Source of the DNA: CATQHP01 sp965214915
GTDB lineage: Bacteria; Acidobacteriota; Terriglobia; Bryobacterales; UBA6623
Assembly (NCBI GenBank): GCA_965214915.1
Contig: CBDCCP010000001.1
Span: 248,001-312,000 of the forward strand
Reading direction: 5' to 3'
DNA: 64,000 bases
Positions 12,223 through 22,892 of the stretch are shown in pieces. A program made the position numbers and the translations under genes. Below the pieces are notes generated by a model, which saw nothing but the letters and a program-made list of their open reading frames with translations, ran no database searches and was not told the DNA's origin. The first letter of the stretch is position 1, and every line of letters starts with the position of its first letter.

Positions 12223-13689
12223 TCAGTGGGCGGGCAGGTCGCTGCGCCCCATCAAATACATGTCGACGGCTCGCGCGGCCTTGCGCCCCTCGGCAATCGC
12301 CCAGACGACCAGCGATTGGCCGCGGCGGGCGTCTCCCGCGGCAAAGACTTTCTCCGCCGAGGTGCGGAACTCGCCGAACCCGGCCTTGACGTTGCCGCGG
12401 GGATCTTTCTCGACCCCGAGCTGCTCCAGCAGCCCTTCGTGGACCGGATGGACAAAACCCATGGCCAGCAGCACGAGGTCGGCGGGAACTTCGAATTCCG
12501 AACCCGGAACCTCCTCGAACTTGAACGGACGCTTGCCGCTGATGGGATCGGGGGCGGCCCAGCGCAGGCGGACGGCTTTCAGCGCCTTGACGTTGCCGTC
12601 GCCGTCGCCGATGAATTCCTTGGTGTTGACCGCGTAGTCGCGGACGTCGCCCTCTTCGTGCGAGCTTTCGACCTTGAAGGTGAAGGGCCACAGCGGCCAA
12701 GGCATCGCGCCCGGTTCCTCGCGGTTCAACGGAGGCTTGGGCAACAACTCGAACTGGTGGATGCCGGCCGCGCCTTGCCTTCTGGACGTGCCCAGACAGT
12801 CGGCGCCGGTATCGCCGCCGCCAATAATGACGACGTTCTTCCCTTGGGCGGTGATGTCGAACTGCGGATCCACCGCACGGCCGCCGACGCGCCGGTTCTG
12901 CTGCGGCAAAAACTGCATGGCGAAGTGTACGCCGTTCAATTCGCGTCCGGGGATGTTCAGGTCGCGAGGTTTTTCCGCCCCCGTGCAGATCAAAACGGCG
13001 GCGAACTCGCTGACAAGCTGCTGCGCCGGAACGTCCACGCCGACGTGGACGTTGCAGCGGAACACGACGCCTTCGGCCTCCATCTGCTCGACGCGCCGCG
13101 CAACGAGACCCTTGTCCATCTTGAAGTCGGGGATGCCGAGCACCATCAGCCCCCCGGGCAACTCGTTTTTCTCGAAAACCGTAACGGCGTTGCCGGCGCG
13201 GTTGAGTTGCTGAGCGGCGGCCAACCCCGCGGGGCCCGAGCCGACGACCGCAACCTTCTTGCCCGTCCGCGAGGGCGGAGGCTCGGGCTTGATCCAACCC
13301 TCCTCCCAGCCGCGGTCGACAATCGCTTTCTCGATCGACTTGATGCTGACCGGATCGTTGTTGATGCCCAGCACGCACGCCGCCTCACATGGAGCGGGAC
13401 AGATACGGCCGGTGAATTCGGGGAAATTGTTCGTCGAGTGCAACTCGCGCAGCGCTTCCCGCCAGCGGTTGCGGTAGACGAGGTCGTTCCAGTCGGGAAT
13501 GATGTTGTTGATCGGGCAGCCGGTGTGGCAAAAAGGGATGCCGCAATCCATGCAGCGCGCGCCCTGCGTTCTGAGCTCGGACTCGCCGAGGCTGTCCATG
13601 ACCTCGTTCCAGTCGCCGACGCGTTCTTCGACAGGCCGATACGGCGTGGCCTGCCGGTTGTATTCCATGAATCCTGTAACCTTACCCAT
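12223..13689 (-). CDS. gltD: Glutamate synthase, small (beta) subunit
   Basis: 488 residues from the ATG at 13689 (MGKVTGFMEYNRQ), which has a GAGAGGG site upstream; the open frame extends 120 nt further but without family similarity. The N-terminal Fe-S cysteines are present (CMDCGIPFCHTGCP and CPAPCEAAC), followed by an FAD-binding GSGPAGLAAAQQL and an NAD(P)H-binding VVIIGGGDTGADCLG, then the C-terminal GDARRGQSLVVWAIAEGRKA. It passes electrons from NADPH to the large subunit, which makes glutamate from glutamine and 2-oxoglutarate. The gltB gene is not in the window next to it, which is unusual. Confidence 0.95.
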   Translation of the reverse strand: MGKVTGFMEYNRQATPYRPVEERVGDWNEVMDSLGESELRTQGARCMDCGIPFCHTGCPINNIIPDWNDLVYRNRWREALRELHSTNNFPEFTGRICPAPCEAACVLGINNDPVSIKSIEKAIVDRGWEEGWIKPEPPPSRTGKKVAVVGSGPAGLAAAQQLNRAGNAVTVFEKNELPGGLMVLGIPDFKMDKGLVARRVEQMEAEGVVFRCNVHVGVDVPAQQLVSEFAAVLICTGAEKPRDLNIPGRELNGVHFAMQFLPQQNRRVGGRAVDPQFDITAQGKNVVIIGGGDTGADCLGTSRRQGAAGIHQFELLPKPPLNREEPGAMPWPLWPFTFKVESSHEEGDVRDYAVNTKEFIGDGDGNVKALKAVRLRWAAPDPISGKRPFKFEEVPGSEFEVPADLVLLAMGFVHPVHEGLLEQLGVEKDPRGNVKAGFGEFRTSAEKVFAAGDARRGQSLVVWAIAEGRKAARAVDMYLMGRSDLPAH

Positions 13690-13909
13690 AAGCAACCCTC
13701 TCCGGGAACAGCGGCTGCGGCCGGCGCGCCCCCGCCGGCGAATCCCGCGCAGCGGAAACGATCGACCGGGCGGGGAACGTACCTGCATCCGCCCTGCCGG
13801 GGCCGACAACCGGGCGAAACCGGCGCCGACGCTCCCGGCGCTTCCTACAGGATACAGGGGTTGGCGGCCGGCGGTCAGCGTCCGCAGGCGCGCGGAATGC
13901 TCGAACGGT

Positions 13910-13930
13910 TAAAATCGGGGACATGTATCC
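13910..13930 (+). promoter_or_regulatory. Candidate leaderless promoter of the M28 peptidase gene
   Basis: TAAAAT (13910-13915) lies 7 nt before the ATG at 13923, which would put the transcription start on or next to the start codon. No ribosome site is visible in the gap. The same geometry is seen before the formylglycine-generating enzyme gene at 44668. No convincing -35 box was found. Confidence 0.35.
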
Positions 13931-16023
13931 GCTCGTACTGTTGTCATTGGCCGTGCTGCCGCTCGCGGCGCAGACCTCTCTGCGCGGGTTCTCCGCCGAA
14001 AACGCCCGCCGGCAAGCGGCTCTCGAAGAGCGGCTCAAGGCCGTCCCGCAGCCCGATCGGGTGCGGGAATACATCCGCGTGATGAGCGAGGAGCCGCACC
14101 ATACCGGCTCGCCGGCGGGTCGGGAGGTCGCGCGCTACGTGCTGCGGCAATTCCGCTCGTGGGGGTTAGACGCGGAAATTGAGGAGTTCGCCGGGCTGAT
14201 GCCGACGCCGCTGGAGCTCAGCGTGGAATTGCTGGCGCCCGAGCGCTATGTAGCAAAGCTTGCCGAACCGCCCATCGGGGAAGACAAAGACTCTTCGGAC
14301 GCGGGCCAACTGCCGGCGTACAACGCTTATTCCCCTGACGGCGACGTAACGGCGCAGGTCGTATATGTGAACTACGGCATGCCGGCCGACTACGAAAAGC
14401 TGGACGAAATGGGCATCGATGTCGACGGAAAGATCGTCTTGGCGCGTTACATGGGCGGCTGGAGAGGCATCAAACCGAAGGTCGCCGCCGAACGCGGCGC
14501 GGTCGGCTGCCTGATTTATTCCGACCCGGCCGACGATGGGTTCTATAAAGGCGATGCCTACCCCAAAGGCCCATTCCGCTCGAAATGGGGCGTGCAAAGG
14601 GGCAGCACGATGGACATGCCGACCTACCCGGGCGACCCGCTGTCCCCCGGCTGGGGCGCGGAACCCGGCGGAAAGCAACTGTCGATCGACGAAGCGAAGA
14701 CGCTGCCCAAGATTCCGGTGCTGCCGATTTCGTGGGGAGACGCCGAGCCGATTCTGCGCAACCTCGGCGGGCCGGTCGCGCCCGAGGCTTGGCGCGGTTC
14801 GGTCCCGCTGACGTATCACCTCGGCGCGGGGCCGGCGAAAGTGCGCATGAAGACGAAATTCGACTGGGCGACGACAACGGGAGAAAACGTCATTGCCCGC
14901 ATCGAGGGCAGTCTGTACCCGGACGAATGGGTGCTTTACGGCAACCATCACGATGCCTGGGTCAACGGGGCGACCGACCCGGTGAGCGGCAACGCGGCGC
15001 TGATGGAAACGGCGCGGACCGTCGCCGCAGCGGTCAAGGAAGGCTGGCAGCCCAAGCGGACGATCGTCTTCGCAAGCTGGGACGCCGAAGAATGGGGGCT
15101 GATCGGCTCGACCGAATGGGCCGAGAAGCACTTCGACGAGCTGCGCGCAAAGGCCGTCGTCTATTTCAACACCGACAGCAACGTCGCCGGAACGCTTGCC
15201 ATGAACGGGTCGCACACTCTGGAGCGGTTCCTGAACGACGTTGCCGGAAGCATTGACGATCCACGCACGGGCAAGAGTCTCCGGCAGGTAGCGCAGGACA
15301 AGCTTCTTGCCGGCGCCGGCGCAGCGCGCAAGAAAAAAAATCGCTTCCCGCGCCGACTTACGCATCGGGGCGCTGGGCTCCGGGTCGGACTACACGGCGT
15401 TTCTCGACCACTTGGCCATCGCTTCCGCGGACTGTAGATTTCGGGGAGACGGCACAGGGGTTTACCATTCGATCTACGACTCTTTCGACTGGTACCGGAA
15501 ATTCGGCGATCCCGATTTCGTTTACGGCCGAGCGCTGGCGCAGTTTCATGCGGTAGCGATCTCCCGCATGGCCGACGCGGACGTGCTGCCCTTCGAGTTC
15601 ACCAATTTCGCGGATACCATCGGGGTCTATCTCGACGAGTTGGAGGGGCTTGCCAAAGACAAAGATGTGGGACTCAAAGACGTTCGCAAGGCATTGGAAG
15701 CATTATCCAAAGCAGCCGAGAGCTATGAAAAGAAACTGTCGGCGAACCGGCTGGAAGGCGATTACCAGCGAGTCAACGCCATCTTGCAAAAAGTGGAGCA
15801 GGCGATGGCCCGGGACGAAGGCCTGCCGGAGCGGGAATGGTTCAAGCACCAAGTCTATGCGCCGGGATTCTATACCGGATACGGGGTGAAGACCGTTCCC
15901 GCCATCCGCGAGGCGCTTGAGCGCGGCGACCGGGAGGCTGCCCGGCAAGGGGCGGCGGTCTTTGCCCAAGTGCTGGAGGCCGTAACGGCGAAGATTCGCC
16001 AAGCGGCGGCGGCGTTGGATTAG
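13923..16023 (+). pseudogene. M28 family glutamate carboxypeptidase II-like peptidase, split by a frameshift at an A8 run
   Basis: Two overlapping frames make one protein. The first (13923-15437) has a signal peptide (MYPLVLLSLAVLPLAAQ), a PA-like insert and the metal ligands in YGNHHDAWVNGATDP, WDAEEWG and VVYFNTDSN. The second (from about 15340 to 16023) carries GSGSDYTAFLDHL, the last zinc-ligand histidine in GVYHSIYDSFDWY, and the C-terminal dimerisation-like helices. They join at eight adenines (15333-15340); losing one base there gives a continuous protein of about 699 residues, close to the roughly 750 of the GCPII family. As written, the product lacks the last zinc ligand. It could be a sequencing error, a real mutation, or slippage-rescued expression. 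Confidence 0.85.
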
Positions 16024-16062
16024 GCGCAAGACGCCGTCTTTCTCGCTATACTGGGAGTTGTT

Positions 16063-16077
16063 CGATTCGAAGAATCG
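16063..16077 (+). promoter_or_regulatory. Hairpin in the metK leader
   Basis: The 163-nt gap before metK contains a perfect inverted repeat CGATTC-GAA-GAATCG (16063-16077), followed by a second small GCCC-GGTC-GGGC dyad near 16082-16093. A TATACT box at 16047-16052 could be a -10. None of the known SAM or SAH riboswitch cores was recognised. A short AAGAC-GCC-GTCTT stem at about 16028-16040 may end the preceding peptidase transcript. Confidence 0.3.
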
Positions 16078-16186
16078 CTTCGGCCCGGTCGGGCGCCTTT
16101 ATCGCTAGCTTCGCCGTCTTGCAACTTCGTTGACTTTCCCCGGGCCGCATGGAGCACGGAAATTTTTCTGAATCGGAGGAAACCCC

Positions 16187-17347
<1,161 letters not shown>

Positions 17348-17381
17348 TCGGACGAACTTATTGGAAAGGATATCTTTGCAT

Positions 17382-18866
<1,485 letters not shown>

Positions 18867-18929
18867 GCCGGCTGCGCCGCAAAGTCGAAAGAGCGTCGAT
18901 TGCTCGATATTTGCCGTCATGAGCAGTCG

Positions 18930-19067
18930 ATGAAGGAACAGAACGCCGGCGGCCGACAGGAGGTAGCAACCCTGCTGGCTACCCGGGGCATGGTTCTTGC
19001 CTTGGGCGTGCTGACCCAAAGTCTCCTCGCCTACACGCTTCTGCCCGCAGGCCGGGGCGCCTACGCG
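18930..19067 (+). pseudogene. 5' fragment of a polysaccharide flippase-like gene
   Basis: About 46 codons from ATG 18930: charged N-terminus (MKEQNAGGRQEVATLLATRG), then MVLALGVLTQSLLAYTLLPA and GRGAYA. This is how the first transmembrane helix of Wzx/MATE-like polysaccharide exporters reads. The similarity stops abruptly near 19067, where the same open frame continues as transposase sequence. The rest of the flippase is absent, so this is a dead 5' stub. Family assignment rests on a short stretch. Confidence 0.5.
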
Positions 19068-19290
19068 TTCTACTCCGTCTACACCCTGCCCCTGCGCCTC
19101 CAGCAACTCAACCCTTTGATCGACGCCTTCGCCCACCGCTACAACCACTTCCGCCGCCATGACGCCCTTGACTCCCTCTCCCCTATATGCAGTACCTTCA
19201 TACCCACAGCTTCACCCCCGCCGTCTCATATGTCCCGATCCCGCACACCCCCTTCAAACTTCAAGCTACTGTACGATAAAGCGTGTCCAC
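19068..19290 (+). pseudogene. Remnant of an IS481/integrase-core transposase C-terminus
   Basis: The frame reads FYSVYTLPLRLQQLNPLIDA then FAHRYNHFRRHDALDSLSP, which is the C-terminal end of rve-type (IS481-like) transposases (HRYNHFRPHxAL signature). A frame change follows near 19189, and the continuation in another frame reads MQYLHTHSFTPAVSYV and stops. The catalytic DDE part and the inverted repeats are missing. It joins directly to the flippase stub upstream, so a transposition or deletion event truncated that gene. Confidence 0.65.
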
Positions 19291-19417
19291 TCGGTCGCCG
19301 TCGAACCGACGCGCCGGAGTGAGCGGTTAGCCGTCGATGCCTGCCGCGTTAGCCTCCATCTTGAAGCGACGGCCTGCAGTCGTGTCCCCGAAACCGCAAT
19401 CGATTCGTTTTCGACCG

Positions 19418-20251
19418 ATGAATCGATCTCCCGGCTTGCGCGGCTCGGGGGCCGCGCCGGCGGCTCTTTTGCTCTGCGCGGGATTGCTCGCCGCGCAGCA
19501 ACTCTACCGCGGAGCGCCGTTTCCGCCTACGCTCCCGCCGATTGCCGAGCCGGCGGACGGCGGACAGCCGGCCGAATTTTCCATGGCGCGCATGGCGTAT
19601 TCCGACCGCTATCCGGGGCCGCAGCTCGAATTTCGATTCCACGGCGAAGTCGAGCGCCCGTGGCAGATCGACACTCCGGCCTCCGAGCGGCACTTTCTGC
19701 AAGGACTGCGGCGCCTGTCGGCGGTGAACGCGCGGTCGAAAGAGGTTTACGTTCACCCGAGCGACGCGGAATTTTTCGACTACCCGTTTCTTTACGTCGT
19801 CGAACCGGGTCACTGGGAATTGACGGACCAGGAGGTCGAGAACATTCGCGAATATCTGCTGCGCGGGGGATTCATCGTGTTCGACGACTTCCACGGCTCG
19901 GAAGAATGGGGGAGCTTCATGCGCGGCATCCGCCGCATCTTTCCCGAGCGCCCGATAGAAGACCTAGCCGCGGACGACGAGATTTTTCACGTGCTGTACG
20001 ACATGGAGCATCGCGAGCAGATTCCCGGCTTGCAGGCGGTCTTCAGCGGCCGCACCTACGAGCGCGACGGAAAAGTTCCCCATTGGCGCGGCATCCGCGA
20101 CGACGACGGCCGGTTGATGGCGATGATCAACCACAACATGGACCTGGGCGACGCCTGGGAGCACGCCGATTGGCCGGTGTACCCGGAGAGGTACACCGCG
20201 ACGGCCTACCGGCTGGGGATCAACTACATCGTCTACGCGATGACCCACTAG
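19418..20251 (+). CDS. DUF4159 domain protein, exported
   Basis: 277 residues from the ATG at 19418 (MNRSPGLRGSGAAPAALLLC), chosen because a signal peptide starts there; an in-frame ATG 81 nt upstream adds only low-complexity residues. DUF4159 features are clear: FSMARMAYSDRYPGPQLEF, EFFDYPFLYVVEPGHWELTD, REYLLRGGFIVFDDFHGSEEW, RIFPERPIEDLAADDEIFHV and a C-terminal MINHNMDLGDAWEHAD. The family is common in acidobacteria and planctomycetes, often near MoxR/von Willebrand operons, and is predicted to be periplasmic; its activity is unknown. None of those partners is adjacent. The stop codon's G begins a dispersed hairpin repeat. Confidence 0.85.
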   Translation: MNRSPGLRGSGAAPAALLLCAGLLAAQQLYRGAPFPPTLPPIAEPADGGQPAEFSMARMAYSDRYPGPQLEFRFHGEVERPWQIDTPASERHFLQGLRRLSAVNARSKEVYVHPSDAEFFDYPFLYVVEPGHWELTDQEVENIREYLLRGGFIVFDDFHGSEEWGSFMRGIRRIFPERPIEDLAADDEIFHVLYDMEHREQIPGLQAVFSGRTYERDGKVPHWRGIRDDDGRLMAMINHNMDLGDAWEHADWPVYPERYTATAYRLGINYIVYAMTH

Positions 20252-20304
20252 GCCGCTTGCGCGGCCGGTGGATCGTGAATCCAGTGGATAGTGGATAGCA
20301 AGAC
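20251..20304 (+). repeat. Dispersed composite repeat, copy 1 (hairpin + heptamers + GCAAGAC)
   Basis: A perfect stem GGCCGC-TTGC-GCGGCC (20251-20266) is followed by GGTGGATCG, then GTGGATA heptamers and GCAAGAC at 20298-20304. It lies between two convergent genes and its first base is the last base of the DUF4159 stop. The stem could act as a transcription stop for both, although no U-run follows. Confidence 0.6.
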
Positions 20305-20331
20305 CGCTGCCTGGACCGCTGCGCAGGCCGG

Positions 20332-22779
20332 CTATCTGTCGAACAGTTGGCGACGGTAGTTTCTTTGGCGCGCGGGCGACCGGCTGCCGACCGCTTCGAT
20401 GACGACTTCGGGCTGCATGCTGCCCGGAATCGATACCGTCAGCCGGTTGGGGCCCGGCGCCGAAGCGAGCGTCCATTCGACCACGGCGAATCCGAACTCG
20501 TTCGACAGCAGGCTGCTTGCCGAGACGCGGCCGTCCCCGGACGCTTCGAAACGGACCTCGACGACGCCGATCGGCAGTAAGTTCTCGTCCACGACCTGCA
20601 TATAGATCGCGTACGGCAGCGGCTGCCCCGCCTCGCCGGTGCGCAAGCGCTCGCGCAGATCTCCGAACAGTATCTCCAGCGGAAAGATGCGCGCCGTCCC
20701 CAGCGAAGCGGTCGATTCGTGTACCCGAATCGCGCTGCGCGCGGTCTCGAAACCGCCGCCGGCCGACCCCTCGATCCTGGCGATTCCGCCCTCGACGGCC
20801 TCGACGGGGAAGCGCGCAAAGTCGCTGCCGGCCGGAATCGCAATCCGCTCCGGCAACGCAACCGCGGCCGTATCCGACTGCAGAACGACCGTGAGGGGCT
20901 CGTCCGACGGCGCCGCGCGGAACACGACGGCGTTCACGGAACCGCCCTGCAGCAGGCCGGCCGCCGGCCAGGAAGAAAACGCCAACTCCTGTTGCAATGC
21001 GGTTTCTGCGTTTCCGCGGCGCCCCGTCATCTCGTCGAAAAAGTCGTCGAACGCCGCGCGGAACCTTTCCATCTTGGCCAGAGATTCCGCAGCCGGCGGG
21101 CTGCCCTCGCGATGCGCCAGCAGGAAGGCGTAGCGAAAGTTCTGCTGCGCGATGGAGGCGTTCGGTATCCGCTGCCCATGCGCATCGACAATATCCTCGA
21201 TCGAGATATCGACCCGCTCGCCATTGAAGAAAACGCCGGCCAGCGGCTCGTGGGCCGGCGAGAACAAAGCATCCTCAATGTCGGGATTGCGAACGAAAAA
21301 CGTATCCGCGACCTCTTGCGGCGGCAGCAGACCCATGAGATACAGGTCCCACGAACTGAACCCCTCGACCGTGTCGACGGTCTCGAAGCGGAACTCTCCC
21401 GATCCGTGATCGATAATGCGGTTGCCTTCCAGCAACGACGCTTCGGAGTTCAGAAAGTAGCTCCAGTGGCTCAGTTGCCGGCCCAGCAACTCCGTCGAAA
21501 AGACGCCTTGATCGTAGTCGATGAACAGCGCCCGCGCCAAAAATCGATGGCCCGCTTCATGAGCCAAGATCGTCAGCGGCGTGTTCAACCCCAAGCCGAA
21601 GCGGGCGTCGATGCGCGCGAACGGATCGTCCGGGTACTTGTCCAGCAGCCCCATGTACATCAGTCCCTGCAGGCGCCGCGGCGATCCCAGCAAGTCGCCG
21701 ATGTCGACCAGATTCCTCGATTCCAAGGGCGGCGGCCACAAGCCGATGCCCAAGACCGCGTTGCGTACCGGCAGATAGAAGGCAAACGCATCGGTCTCGA
21801 AGCCGAGATCGAAGTCATGAAAGATAACCAGAAAATCGTATGCGTCCTCGAACCCGCGGTAGAAACTTTGCCCGACCGCGCCCAGATCGAGCACGGCGTC
21901 CTGGAATATCTCCAGCACGGAACTGCCGAAAACTTCGTCGGTCGGGTCGCTGAAGTCCGCCGCCTGCGCTTCGCCGCCGTCTCCCGCCCCCAAGCCGACG
22001 ATGGCCGAGGTCAAGCTCACCCGCTCGTACGAGAACTCGATCGCTCCGCCCGCGAGCAGCGCGGCCTGAAAGGTCTGCGGGTCGCCGTCCCCGTCCGGGG
22101 TGTAGGGCGGGACGGACGACCAAGTGACGACCAGCCGATCGGCGGCGCGGTAGGCATGGACGGCTGCATCGGGAGCGCTCGGGTCCAGATCCGCGAACAG
22201 CGGACAAATCCGCGGGCCGCCCGCCAAGACCCTGGCGGCGTCGCGCTCGCTAAGCGAGGCGTCCGGGCCGTCGAACGTCAGGTTTCCGTCGGAATTGAGC
22301 CAGACTTCGTTGTGCGTCCGCCCAAAAAACGGAAAATCGAAGTCCAGGGGAATCGACTGTGAATCGTCGTCGCCCAACTCGATCCGCTCGCCGAGCTCCG
22401 CGTGGAACGCAATCGAATCGACCGAGGCCGTATAGCCGGACGCCGCCTCGTCGACCGGCGTGAATTCGACGGTCAGCCCGTTCAGATCGAAGGGGAATTC
22501 CTGCTGAAAGACGCCGCCGCTCGTATCGAGAACGGCGGTGTCGCCGTGCCGCGCCGCGCGCGGAACCGGCGCGGCCTGCCGCGGGCGGTCGAACGGCTTC
22601 GCCGAGCCGGGACGCATCTCCTGCTGCCGGTTGAGCAGCCGGAACGTCACGGGATCGAGAACATCCGTTTTCCCGGAAGACTCGGCCCCAGCTTCAACCC
22701 CGGCGAAGCTCAGGACGGCGACCGCCGCGGCCGGAAAAATACGCACTCGCAACCTTCGCCGATTCACCGTTCCTATCAT
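20332..22779 (-). CDS. Exported HExxH metalloprotease-like protein
   Basis: 815 residues from the ATG at 22779, where a signal peptide begins (RRRLRVRIFPAAAVAVLSFA). A NIDO/sushi-like beta region (about 105-265) contains LDFDFPFFGRTHNEVWLNSD and ICPLFADLDPS. A zinc motif HEAGHRFLARAL follows near residue 405, preceded by GLNTPLTILA; a glutamate further on (NSEASLLEGN) may be a ligand. The C-terminal third has Ig-like/bacterial-Ig segments ending at VSIPGSMQPEVVIEAVGS. This suggests a secreted or surface zinc peptidase that works on matrix proteins. I do not recognise a named family. The flanking genes give no clue to its substrate. Confidence 0.65.
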   Translation of the reverse strand: MIGTVNRRRLRVRIFPAAAVAVLSFAGVEAGAESSGKTDVLDPVTFRLLNRQQEMRPGSAKPFDRPRQAAPVPRAARHGDTAVLDTSGGVFQQEFPFDLNGLTVEFTPVDEAASGYTASVDSIAFHAELGERIELGDDDSQSIPLDFDFPFFGRTHNEVWLNSDGNLTFDGPDASLSERDAARVLAGGPRICPLFADLDPSAPDAAVHAYRAADRLVVTWSSVPPYTPDGDGDPQTFQAALLAGGAIEFSYERVSLTSAIVGLGAGDGGEAQAADFSDPTDEVFGSSVLEIFQDAVLDLGAVGQSFYRGFEDAYDFLVIFHDFDLGFETDAFAFYLPVRNAVLGIGLWPPPLESRNLVDIGDLLGSPRRLQGLMYMGLLDKYPDDPFARIDARFGLGLNTPLTILAHEAGHRFLARALFIDYDQGVFSTELLGRQLSHWSYFLNSEASLLEGNRIIDHGSGEFRFETVDTVEGFSSWDLYLMGLLPPQEVADTFFVRNPDIEDALFSPAHEPLAGVFFNGERVDISIEDIVDAHGQRIPNASIAQQNFRYAFLLAHREGSPPAAESLAKMERFRAAFDDFFDEMTGRRGNAETALQQELAFSSWPAAGLLQGGSVNAVVFRAAPSDEPLTVVLQSDTAAVALPERIAIPAGSDFARFPVEAVEGGIARIEGSAGGGFETARSAIRVHESTASLGTARIFPLEILFGDLRERLRTGEAGQPLPYAIYMQVVDENLLPIGVVEVRFEASGDGRVSASSLLSNEFGFAVVEWTLASAPGPNRLTVSIPGSMQPEVVIEAVGSRSPARQRNYRRQLFDR

Positions 22780-22892
22780 ACGAAAAGACTGCGCCGGCGG
22801 CGGAGAGGCGGCATGATAAACTCCCCTTAAGAGGCGCTTAAACGCCGTTTCTTCAAGCCTCCCCCGAGCTCCCCGCAAAGGTATCCGCCCCC

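Noticed and set aside
16024..16186. SAM-I, SAM-II or SAH riboswitch
   Set aside because: No conserved core of any of these classes could be matched by eye; only simple hairpins remain.
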